From NCBI GenBank assembly GCA_021441665.1, contig JAGYYN010044440.1, positions 1-24,264 on the forward strand: DNA of 24,264 nucleotides, read 5' to 3'. Of this stretch, positions 1 to 9,803 are shown piece after piece. The notes under the pieces were generated by a model, which saw only the letters and a program-made list of their open reading frames with translations, was not told the origin of the DNA and ran no database searches. The stretch comes from Euplotes cf. woodruffi 2 WChen-2021. Lineage: Eukaryota > Ciliophora > Spirotrichea > Euplotida > Euplotidae. How positions within the stretch are numbered: position 1 is the stretch's first letter; every line of letters starts with the position of its first letter. Made by a program: the position numbers and the translations under genes.

Positions 1-549
1 TTTGTGCTCATCACTGAAGCATTTGAAACGACTGAGTGCTATGAATGGACCACCACTGCCCATGGATAAACAACTGCATTGGACTTTATAATCAAAGATA
101 CTTTCTATTATTTCTGTTTTACATTATGCTTGGTTGCGGGTTAGCACCGTTACCAATTTATACTACTTTGCAAACAGAGCCATACGGAAGTGAATACAGT
201 ACATTACTCAGGATATCAATGTTTCTATCGTGATCTCTTGGAACTATTATGTTCGTATTTACTTGCTGGAGCTGGTACCTCTGAGCCATCGGATACTCAA
301 CAATAGATTTTATGCGATATTACTTCAAATAGGCTAAACATTCAGTCCTTGCCGACCTTAGAGCACCTAAAGCTCACTAATGCAAGAGACAATATTTTTA
401 AAACATTCGGGACAATAAGTTGTTTCCAAGCTTTGCTTCCTTCAATCAGAGACATTCCATTTGTCGGCCACGAATGGACCTTTGAAGTCGCAGAGGCTGA
501 GGCACAAATGCAAATTGAAGAAAGTCAAAATTCAAGCTGTCATTCGTAA
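1..549 (+). CDS. DHHC-type protein S-acyltransferase (palmitoyltransferase), 5' partial
   Basis: Zinc-dependent DHHC acyltransferases attach palmitate to protein cysteines at membranes. Reading in frame 3 from base 3 with TGA as Cys gives HHCSICNDCVLCMDHHC, the Cys-rich domain and catalytic DHHC, then PWINNCIG and two hydrophobic spans. TGA codons at 15, 24, 33 and 42 sit in this cysteine-rich motif, three of them at the invariant zinc-ligand spacing. A STIDFMR segment stands where the family has its TTxE motif. At 327-332 the frame meets AAA-TAG; skipping the T continues as RLNIQSLP and then [12 protein letters not shown], which resembles the conserved Asn/Gly motif after the last membrane span. 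So the shift is needed to finish the normal C-terminal tail, which ends at TAA 547-549. The first two membrane spans lie outside the window. The family call is secure; the substrate is unknown. Confidence 0.92.
327..332 (+). promoter_or_regulatory. +1 frameshift site AAA-TAG in the DHHC gene
   Basis: The upstream frame ends at TAG 330-332 straight after AAA. The frame beginning at 331 carries the rest of the DHHC-family C-terminus without a break to 549. AAA before a stop is the classic Euplotes shift context. Confidence 0.8.
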
Positions 550-635
550 CGAAATACTCGCAGAGTTCAATTATTCCATATAAAATGAAAAATTGAGGTA
601 GTTTACAAAATAAATTTATTCCCGCACAAATAGAA

Positions 636-2178
636 ATGGAAATTGACGAGGACGATATTGAAAATTTGCTTCCGAATACACAAAATCACATTAAGCACTC
701 TAACAGTGGAAAGCAATCAAGCAAAGGATTGAGCTCAGACCAAAAATGAGCGTCTATGGCGCTTGCTAAGCTGCAAAGACAATTAGAGTTCTATTTTAGT
801 GATGCAAATCTTTATAACGATACTTTCTTGCGGAGATTGATTTGAAATAACGCAGAGCAAAGAGTCGAAATCGCCACTTTGCTCACATTTAAATAAAGTC
901 AGGTAACTAAAGCAGTAATTTTGCTTAGATCGCTATTGAAAGAGCAGTTCGGAGACAATTCACTCATTCTTACTGGTAAGCAATACATGTCATTGTTCTC
1001 TAGCCAACAATGAAAAATACGTCAAGTTCATATGTGAATGAGTTAAATGCTCCAGATACATTCGACTTACTAAAGACAAACTCGCAGTAAAGCGGAAGAA
1101 ACGATTTGATCTCCGAAATGCAGCGGAAAACATCGCATTTAGCATTAGTAAGCTGAAATCATAATTATTTAGGAATCGATGGAAAACTGCCTGATATTGA
1201 CACTCTAGCACACGCTGTTTATAATTGAAGAAACCACAGTTGCGAAGTTGATAGCGAGTATGTTGCTATTTAGTGAATCCACTATTCTCCAATTCAGTTG
1301 TAATACAAATTATAGCAAGAAGACTAATCTGCCGTGCAAGTTCAATGGAATCTACGTGAAATCCTTAAGTCCAGATGCACACTGAATCTATATTGGATTT
1401 TTAAAACCGAGATACACGGAGATATTTAGAGACCGATTCAACGCAAAGCAAATCCCTTGCTTTAACTACTCCTGCACGTCACTCGTTTCACTTAAGGAAG
1501 CAGGCGAGATCAAGAATAGAATCAAGAAGGAGATCTCAAAATTTGTTGACTCAGAATTTGCAGGAATCAACAACCAAAATATTGCCGATGAGGAACTATC
1601 GCAAAGCTGATTTTTAAAAGTTTCTAAAATTCCAGGTAAATTATAGCAATTTTATTTAAGTTAAAATCAATAATTTTTGTTTTTTAATGCAAGCATTTAG
1701 CAGGTACGAAGAAATACCAGATAAGAGAAGCACTGGACTTCGGTAATCAATACTCACTAACTTGTTCAGGTCGGCCTTCGTACATTCAATATGAAGATAA
1801 AGGAACAGCAATCCTTCGGTTTAAGAACAGTGCGCTGAGGACTGCCTTTTTGGAGTCCAGAAATGGAGCGGAAATACTGATCCAAAAGAACAACTGCAGT
1901 ATTGCTGAAGACACGAATGCAAAGACCTTAACTGAAAGACTTTACCAGTCTTGTTTGGTCGAAGAGATCGATGAAGACTCAGCTCAGCAAATCATCAACA
2001 TCATACAGTAATTCATGGCCTCGGCTAATAGCAACTTTTATTTAGGGAAAAACGATCGACAATTGACGAGATCAAGACTGAGCTGAAGGAAGATCATAAA
2101 AAGTACAAACCTTGGGCAAAGTACTGAGGAAGGAAAAGACGACCAGTGGGAAACAGAAAACATAATAAAAGAAACTAA
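636..2178 (+). CDS. p43: La-family RNA-binding protein, likely telomerase holoenzyme subunit p43
   Basis: Chosen start ATG 636 opens MEIDEDDIENLL; an in-frame ATG at 585 is an alternative. An La motif lies near residues 40-110 (QLEFYFSDANL, then FLRRLI and LLTFKK). A GIYVKSL strand may belong to a first RRM. A C-terminal RRM has FLKVSKIP as RNP2-like and GTAILRF as RNP1-like strands. The protein ends in a basic tail (KRSTIDEI ... GRKRRP), as in La, LARP7 and Tetrahymena p65. Introns: 903-928, 976-1003, 1148-1172, 1636-1700 and one of about 38 nt that ends before GAAAAACGA near 2044. An AAA-TAA shift at 891-896 falls inside the La motif. A second break, ATT-TAG at 1268-1273, is a shift or a 16-nt intron. 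Euplotes p43 is a published telomerase La protein thought to be made by frameshifting, so I favour p43 over a generic La protein. It would bind telomerase RNA in the nucleus. Confidence 0.78.
891..896 (+). promoter_or_regulatory. +1 frameshift site AAA-TAA inside the La motif
   Basis: The La motif strand LLTFK ends at TAA 894-896. Skipping T894 gives AAA GTC AG, which joins across the 26-nt intron 903-928 to A TCG CTA (KVRSLLKEQ), the expected last helix of the La motif. Confidence 0.75.
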
Positions 2179-2289
2179 ATATGTAGAAATACAGAGTTAT
2201 ATAAGATCCTAATTGAATTCAATAATTTATATGTTGGAGATGGTAAGCCTATTTTAGGTTACTTTTGAATTTTTAAAGTAATGAGTTCT

Positions 2290-3716
2290 CTATATTCTTG
2301 TAAAATTGAAGCTTAACAGTTGACTGTATACTCTTTTAATCAGTATGTTGAGCTCATCTCTTTCGTATTTAATTGCAACTGTGTCCATTTCTTCTGCGAT
2401 TTTAATCGTCTCGGAATTAAAAGGAAATATTAAGTTAAAATTATCATAATCGACTAATTTGCATTCTTTAATCTGTTCAAGTTCTTTCTTTTTCGAAGCA
2501 TTTTGTTCATTATTGGACAGATCAATTTCACTATGATGGACGAAGGCAAATGCAATATTGCTTTCATTTTTAGAATTTTGGCTTTTATCTCTCATAAACT
2601 GTCTCTTTTTAAAGTTTTTGACTGTCGATTGTCTTCTTATTATCTTCTTAACATCTTGGTTAAAGTGTTCTATTTGTTTTACTTTTATGATCTCGTCTTT
2701 CTACAATTTACATTAAAATTTTAAATCAAGTTTTTAATAAAAAACAGGTAAAAAATATTTTACTTGGTTAAACGGCTGAACGATATTGATTTCATTTTTT
2801 GAAATAGACTTTCTAATTTTTCTGAAATTCCTCGCAGACCGAATATTAGACTCATACAATTCGCTCTCGTCATCATTGATGTCAATATTGTAAAGCTTCT
2901 TGACGGGGATTCTCTTGAAGCAGTATTTCTTTTTGCTCTCTGCCAGCCTTCTGTTCATCATTATCTTTTTATGTCTTTCCTCCGCAAACTCATCTTTCTT
3001 GCTTGCTTCAAAAGCTGATTTTTGGAACTCATCAGGTAGCGGTGGTGGCTGCAGTTTCACTGCTTTTGCCTTGTACTCAAATTTGCCCTCGTTGTGGTGC
3101 TCGTTTTTATTGACTCCAAGCAGCTTCATCATTTTGGTTTTGTTGGATCCTTCGAGGTCCAGCTTGTGGGTCATGTTTTTAATCATGTCGAAAGTATTTT
3201 TGGCATTTGAAAAATGAGTTTCATTGATTTTATTATGCACATTGAACTTTTCCCGTTTTTGCACTTCCTCGTCTTTACTCGATTCTTCTGAGTAAGCTAT
3301 GAGGTCTCTCCAATAAATGTGGTTTTGAGCTGAGAGCAGCTCTTCTTCAGTTTTGACTTGTAAATCGTCTAAAAACTGCAAGAACTGTTCACTTATTTCT
3401 ATATTTATAAATCAGCGATAATTGGGGCAGTGATGGCTTACTGAAGTTTGAAGGCTTCATTGATTTGTTTATTGAAAGCGCAAGACTTTCACATCTTGAA
3501 GAGTCGTTATTTTCAACCAGAATTGGGACCCTTTGCATTGACGTCCTGTGCTTCATTAGTAAAGGAGAGTTCACATTTTTGGTAAAATTAATATCTTCAA
3601 TGCTGTTATCTCTTTTGTATTTTTGACTGTTATTTCTCCTGCATTTTATTGAAGATCTCAGTGAGGACTGGGTCAAAGTAGCATTCTTCATTATTTGGCT
3701 TGTTTAGAATATTCAT
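2290..3716 (-). CDS. Unrecognised lysine-rich protein
   Basis: I do not recognise this gene. On the minus strand ATG 3716 opens MNILNKPNNEECYF and runs to AAA-TAA at 3635-3630. The +1 frame then continues NSQKYKRDNSIED. Introns are 3399-3441 (43 nt) and 2701-2763 (63 nt); the stop is TAG 2292-2290. Spliced length minus one shifted base is 440 codons. The product is hydrophilic and charged, with a proline patch (LQPPPLPDEF), a basic mid-section (RHKKIMMNRRL) and no membrane segment. If the shift is not used, ATG 3691 gives a 431-residue version in one frame upstream of the first intron. The 3' end faces the end of the p43 gene about 110 bases away (convergent). Exon chaining is well supported; function is open. 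Confidence 0.7.
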
Positions 3717-3914
3717 GCAGCCAACTTTTTTATTTGGAGAAACTAAAGTAAAATTTTATTTTAAATACAATTTTATTTTTAATCGCTAATCAAGTTAAAT
3801 TATGATATATGATAAACTAATTTTAAGTTTAATTTATTAAAGTTTAGATTATCTTCAATGCAAATTTATCTTCGCTAAAAGTATTAGTTTTCCTTGAAAA
3901 CGATTAAGAAAAAT
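3717..3914. other. AT-rich spacer between two minus-strand genes
   Basis: Just under 200 bases, strongly AT-rich, with no convincing reading frame. It must hold the promoter of the 2290-3716 gene and the 3' processing signals of the TTL-like gene. No sharper motif could be recognised. Confidence 0.5.
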
Positions 3915-6818
3915 CTATAATTTTTGCAGAAATATTAAATACAACCTACATTCACTATCAATCAAGCTAAATGCACTACTGCCACTTTTGCGGATAGATT
4001 TACGAGTTTCAATTTTATTTTCTGGAGCTTCGAGTTTATTCTTGAGGGTATGTTTCATTTGCAGTCTCAAGGCTAAAATATCAAACTCATAATCTTACTA
4101 TTTCTCTTCGTGATCGCTCGTCTCATTTGCGGTGTTCGTGTCCGGAATGAAAATAAATCGCCAGACTTAAGGTGTTCTGGAGTAAAAAACGACTTGATCC
4201 AATTTGAGAAGTCAAAGTTGTCAGAGTTAGACTGAGACCCGACTTCAAACAAGTCGTCCATTTCGTTGTCATGGTACTCGAGCATCAGCTCTTTGTTCTC
4301 TTTGATTTTAATCATTTTCTCTTTGATTTTAGACTCCAGCTTGGTCTTGTTTTCTTTTTCAATGATCAGCAGATACTTCCCGATTTGCTTGATGAACTCC
4401 CGATAGTTATCTGTTTTCGCCTTCGGATCCATAAGTTTGATCAGTTTGTGTTCAAGCCACTGGGTTTTCTTTATATTCAGCAACGCCGTGTATCGGTTGA
4501 TTATTTTCGAAGGCTTGTATTCGCAGCTAAAAATAAATAAAACCAGTCACGTACTTAATGAAGATGCCCCTGAAGGCCTTTTCGATGTCCAGGTCGTTCA
4601 TGGTGTTTAAAATCCGACGAGAGTAAATTATAAACTGCTTTACTCCTTTACAGTATAAAAGTTCTTCAAGCGCGCTGACAATTGATCGTGGTATTTTGCT
4701 TTCGAGGACCGACTTTTCGAGAATGCTCATCTGTTGGTACTTATTTTATATAGTACGGGACTGGATCTGATAGGCTAAAATATCAGTTAGCTTTGGAGAA
4801 CCAAATCCTCAACATACACATTTGTTTGGTATACCACTTTCGCTCTGATCTTTTTCTTTCCTGATCTAATCCTTTCAAGTTCCTCTTCGACTTGGTTTAA
4901 AAAGTTGTTTTCATTTTTCTTTTTGCGAGTTTTGGTTTCTAAAAACACAGGCTCTGTATTTCTGACTCGACCTTTGTGTGCAGGGTCTACTGAGTAAAAG
5001 ACTGGGGATTTATAGTTGATATCTTTCTTTTGAGCTTCTTCCTGCATCGATTTATTTACACTGGATTCAGCTGATGACGTCCTTCATTATCATGACTTTA
5101 TCTTTTTCGAAGTTTGGCTTTAGTAAATAGTTACTTTGTCTGATTCATCTCTAATAAGTATGGATGCAGATTTGCGTCTAATATGAAGCTGAAACAGAGT
5201 ATCTAAGTATAGTTAGAGTCAGCTTACCGACATGAAGTTGTGCGACTTTGGATTTGATGTCGCTTCATCTTGGCTAAATTTGTCCCATATACTTAAGATC
5301 ATGATTATAATCTGTCTTCAGCATAAATTCCAAATATTTTCCGATTTTTCAGACTTGTACTTGCGTTCTGCTAAGATTTTGCAAAGTTCTGAAAAATGTA
5401 GGAGGGCATTAGTCTTTCTATTTCTCTTTGACAAAGTACGGTCCTTCGATCATAGAGACAACTCAGTTGTTATACACATTGATGCTTAAAGGCTTTGCTC
5501 TGTCTATGAGCACGTGAAAAGTGAGTATTCACTCCATGCCGTAGATAATCAGGGGTTTATCTACATATCGAAATGCAAAAAGCGGGGTTTCGCTGGACTT
5601 TTTGTTCAGTTGCTTCGTCACATAGTCTTTATTGAGCAAGTACTTGTCAGCAATCTTGCTCTGCACGATCTTTTCGTATTTACACTCTAAGGCTTCGTTT
5701 TTAAAGTACCAATAAAACTCAGTGTGTTTGTTCTTAAGCGTCAGCTGCTTGGCGATTGCATTTTCAAGCGCCTTGAGCTCATTCGGAATTTTATATCATT
5801 CTAATATAAAATTGAAGTAGTCTGTCTTTAACATTATTTCTTTTGCTGCGTCGAATGAATGCTCGTTTATGATTTGTTCCTAAACCATATTAATCTTCGT
5901 TTACGTATTGAAGCACGTTTAAGGAGTAATCGACTAATTTATTTGAAGCCTTCGTCAGTATTAGATAGTTGCTTGGATATTGCCCTGATACTCTTGGCCT
6001 TATCTTTACTGTGCAGATCTAAATTTTGGTTAAGAATAATTAATTACTAAATAAAACTTCGACCATGATAGAGGCTTGGATTTTATTTTCTTTTTCCTCC
6101 TTCATTCTTAAGTACCTCTGCACTGCCTCATCGTTGCTAGTTGCTTTCATTTGGAGATTTGTCAATGTTATCAGCTTGTTTGCCTTTGGTTTCGTTTTGA
6201 ATTTGTTCGAATAGCCTTTGGCTGTCGTCTGACTCATCTGACGAGCTCATCGAGCAAGAAGTAATCGTCTCTGTCTTCGAGCTCTTGTCATTGATAATTT
6301 CAATAGTTTTCGATGTCCGATTTTGTTCGACTAAAGAATTAGTTTTAAATTGTACTTTGCATAATTGTCTTCGCGGATATAGTTTTTGAGAATTTGCTTC
6401 AAGATAGCCCGTCTTGCTCTTCGTAATCAGATTCATCACTGGACTCTTCAATTACGAAATTTTTGAGTTTGTTCGGAAACTTCTGCTTCAATATCTTGAG
6501 TGTATTCAGATGAGCTTTATTTGTCAATCATAGCTTTGATATGCGCTGTAAATGAATAGTTATTACTTTTTTGATGTGTAAATGAAAATCAGCATTACAA
6601 TTTATGCCTTTTGTGTTTTCCTTGCGCCTGCTAGCTTGAGACTTTGGCTTTACTTCACTTCTATTCGGGTGGAACTGGCTATCTACGAAGTAGCAATTAA
6701 AGCTTTATTCAAACGTAAATTAATCAGGTTAAAATAAGAGGAATAGAGAATGCAGCTTACTATTCGACTTTCTTTTCCTCTGCGAGTTATATTGGGTATT
6801 TATCCGATCAGTCAGCAT
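3915..6818 (-). CDS. Divergent tubulin-tyrosine-ligase-like (TTLL) protein with six or seven +1 shifts
   Basis: TTLL enzymes ligate amino acids to tubulin tails. Minus-strand ATG is 6818, stop TAG 3917-3915, about 854 residues in ten exons. TTL-like blocks at roughly residues 315-500: KDYVTKQL (family RKDLLxKN), PLIIYGMECILTFHVLI (family PLLIxGRKFDIRxYVLV), IWNLCCRQIIIMIL, and FILDANLHPYLLEMN (family FxLDxxLxPWLLEVN). Introns: 6683-6760, 6546-6598 (or a 21-nt form), 6331-6355, 6019-6047, 5880-5904, 5203-5227, 4775-4817, 4527-4554, 4073-4098. Shifts: AAC-TAG 6142-6137, AAA-TAA 5944-5939, AAA-TAG 5423-5418, AAG-TAA 5136-5131, AAA-TAA 5057-5052, AAA-TAA 4746-4741, and perhaps AAA-TAA 6522-6517. 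Glu and Asn of LLEVN remain, but KFDIR reads ECILT and no KPxxGxxGxG loop is visible, so it may be catalytically altered. The part below about 4820 could be a separate gene starting at ATG 4730. Confidence 0.7.
5131..5136 (-). promoter_or_regulatory. +1 frameshift site AAG-TAA next to the TTL LLEVN motif
   Basis: The upstream frame gives LLEMNQTK and stops at TAA (5133-5131). The next frame gives NYLLKPNFEKDKVMIMKDVI, matching the segment that follows LLEVN in TTL proteins. The protein homology crosses the stop, so this is among the better-supported AAG (not AAA) shifts. Confidence 0.75.
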
Positions 6819-7159
6819 TTTCTTTTAAGAATTTATTTATATCAATTTTTCATATTTAAAGATGCAAAATAATATATCAGTCTTGTCTCCTCATATAGTT
6901 AATTTTTTTTACACTAATTCTTTACATATCTTTTTATATATTTAAATATAATTATTATTTAATTATTTTTTTTTAATAAAATAAATTTTGTTGAGTAATA
7001 AAAAATAATAGATCACAATTTATTTAAAATATTAACTTTATTATTTTTACTCAGTATGTAAAATCATATGCTAAATCAGTAAGTTTTAAAGAGTAAATTT
7101 CCGCCGTCTTCAGCTAAATATTATTGAAGATTATAAATATTTAACTTGTTAAAGTAGTA
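6819..7159. promoter_or_regulatory. Divergent intergenic region between TTL-like and coiled-coil genes
   Basis: About 340 bases between two start codons that point away from each other. Extremely AT-rich around 6830-7060, with homopolymer T and A runs and no open frame of note. It presumably carries both promoters; no specific element can be named. Confidence 0.5.
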
Positions 7160-9247
7160 ATGGAAATAAGTCAAAGTTCAACTTATGCAAAGATTAAAAC
7201 TATGGCGCCTAGAGCCAGCATTCGGTCCGGCCACACAAGCAGAAAGAGCATTAGAGCGAGGGCAAGTATACTAAACTCCATCGGTACCAATCTTAGTTTA
7301 GACCATTCAAACGACGGAACAATGGTTCAGTTAGACAGCAAATAACTTTAGCCATTCGTATATTGCGAAAGTCATCGAGGAGTTCAAGATCAAGTCTCTC
7401 GAGTTTGGCTTTGCTGAAAGACGCGCGTTGCAGCAAAGCTACAACACAAATATTGAAAATGAACTTGCTGAAGCTTACAATGCCACGCGGTTACTTGAAA
7501 AAGACCTTAAGCAACTGGTGTACCTGTCTGAGTTCCTTTCAGACCGAGCGAAGGACTATGAAAATACCATCAACGAGATCAAAAATGAAAGGGACGTGCA
7601 TGCTAGCGATATCAGCTACCTTCAAGAAATGTACGACCAAGTAAAACTTCGAGAGTCTCAAAAGTAACGATAAAATCTGCTATCTGGAGAAAGAACTCGA
7701 AGACGCAAATGCTCGAGCGTCGAAACTTAGAAATGAAAACTCCTGGTTCGAAGGGAAGCTTCGTGAGCTCGAAAGCGAAACTGAGCTTAAAGAATTCACT
7801 CTCGACCAAGAGCACGATAAGACAAAGGAAATCAGTCAGAAGTATGAAGCTAAAATACGTGAGTTGAAGCAGGAGGTCGCAGGGAAGATTAAGCTTATCG
7901 AGCAGCTAAATTGCAATTTAGACAAAGAAGGTGAAACCAACGACAAACTAGAAATTGAAATCCAAAAACTCAGTAAAGAACTATGCTCTGTCAAAGAAAT
8001 CAATAAAGAGCTTAAAGACAAAATGCATTATTACAAGAAAAGTTGCGAAAAGATGAATAAAGAACTCAGAGAGGTTTATGAGACCATTGGAGAGCAAAAG
8101 GCTAAAATCAATGTCCTTGAGAAGGAAAATGAGCAGAAGTAAGGGCTTTGAAATAATCGCTTTAGCATGAAGAGATTCGCAATGCACCTTGGATCGAGCC
8201 TCCCCACGAATTTACTTCCAACCAGAGATACTAATAATACTAAACATCTGTTCGATTATAAAACTACCGCAGGGATTGAGGATATTGTTGACGAAGACGA
8301 TGAAATGAATGGTAAGGCTTAATAATCAAAAGTGTTATATAGAATTCAGCGATTTGATCAGTATCAAAAATAAAACACAAATTGTCGAATCTCTTGCAGA
8401 TGAACTCGACTTCTATGATAATGCAGATGATCCTTATTCATTTGGGGATAATTATGTAAATGAAGAAATAAATGTAAATGAAGAATCAAAGAAATCACCT
8501 AATATTGATGAAAATCAAAAATATGCAGATTTAGGTGAAACACAAGCAGATAATACAATCAGTACAATTCAGAATACACCATCGCCTGGAGAAAATAAAG
8601 AAACTAATGAAGTAAACAATACAGATAAAGATTTAAGCAACTCACTTTGACCAAAATGATTGCAAGCAAGAATATCAATGGATTCTAATAACAGTTCCGA
8701 TGAGCATAACACTTCGCACTCATCCAATACAAACAGTAAAACATTGCAGTATTTATCGTCTCGAGATCCAATGAAGGAATTTTTTATTCTGACAGCTCAG
8801 TCAGTGAAGCTAAACAGTCCGTACATGGATTCAATTCTGACTCTTCACATAAACGAGATGTACGAGTGAGTTGAGAAAACTCACATCCCATTTAACAAGT
8901 GGGCTCAGTGGATCGAAGACTACCTGCACAGGACTATTCTCAGCAAGATATATGCAGAGGCTTTTGAATACCAAAGCATGAAGGAACGCAGTACTATAAA
9001 AGGTAAAGAATTATGGAGATCTAACACTTTTCAACTTAGATCCCTTTTATTTCGTATTTTCGTCAAGTATAATCTTACTTGTAAAGAGCCAAGAAGAATC
9101 TCTGATTCTCAAATACAAAATAAAGGGAAGAGTAGGTCAAAGAGTAAGGAGAAAACAAAAAGATCGTTTACGTTCTTTGGATTTTTAAAGAGAAATAAAG
9201 AAGAGAAGCATACGAAGAAGAGATCAGTGCATAAAAACTCGATGTAG
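7160..9247 (+). CDS. Coiled-coil protein with conserved-looking C-terminal region
   Basis: Start ATG 7160 (MEISQSSTYAKIKTM), stop TAG 9245-9247, 675 residues. Residues 1-60 are Ser/Arg-rich (SIRSGHTSRKSIRARAS). About residues 85-325 form a long heptad-rich coiled coil (LEKELEDANARASKL, KLSKELCSVKEINKELK). Then comes an acidic linker (GIEDIVDEDDEMN), a Ser/Asn/Glu-rich stretch, a compact segment (DPMKEFFILTAQSV ... KWAQWIEDYLHRTIL) and a very basic tail (KGKSRSKSKEKTKRS). Shifts: AAA-TAA 7340-7345 and AAG-TAA 7662-7667. Introns: 8139-8165 (27 nt) and 8312-8342 (31 nt). TGA codons at 8648, 8657 and 8870 are read through as Cys. It looks like a structural or adaptor protein; I cannot place it in a named family. 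Confidence 0.8.
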
Positions 9248-9803
9248 ATATCTGCCATTAAATATATAATTTTTTTCAACACTCGGACTTTAAAACGATC
9301 TAAATAAAGTTACTTTAAAACTCTAATTTCTATGAATTTCAAACTTCAGTAATTAATCGACTTTTTTAATGATTTGAAAAATGATTACTAAATAAAAATA
9401 AAACTCCATATATAATCAACCAAATATCTCCTTATCCTCATTAACTCATATTCATAATCTCTTGAATAAAACATTTTTTAGCAATTAACTCTAAATTCAA
9501 CAAATAACCTCTCAATTTCAATAAAATCCTTGCTTTTAACTTCAAAATACTCTCCCTAATAAAATATAAAACAAAATTAAAAACACTAAAAAATTATCTT
9601 AAAAAAGCTCAAAAATTTGATTTTTTAATGCAGTTTTCAGTAAAAAAACTCAGAACTAGAGTAAATAAAATCAAATAATCTCTAAAATTCATACAAAAAG
9701 AGGCTAAATTTAGAATCCTTCAAAAAAGCTGTAAATAGTGAATTAATCCGCGACATTGATATTTAAGCAAATTTGGATTAAGATTGAGCAGTCAATATTT
9801 AAA
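9248..9803. other. AT-rich intergenic region, low in G on the + strand
   Basis: About 555 bases between two same-direction genes. No convincing frame in the Euplotes code on either strand. Bases 9380-9600 contain very little G on the + strand (A, C and T runs such as CTCCTTATCCTCATT). It should include the 3' end of the coiled-coil gene and the promoter of the next gene. Confidence 0.5.

Noticed and set aside
2900-3217. 105-codon + strand ORF
   Set aside because: Shadow of the minus-strand gene at 2290-3716. It is hydrophobic because it is the complement of a lysine-rich coding strand.
9001-9040. Possible 37-nt intron in the coiled-coil gene (GTAAAG...CTTAG)
   Set aside because: Removing it shifts the frame into poorer sequence, while the unspliced frame continues directly into the basic tail and stop at 9247.
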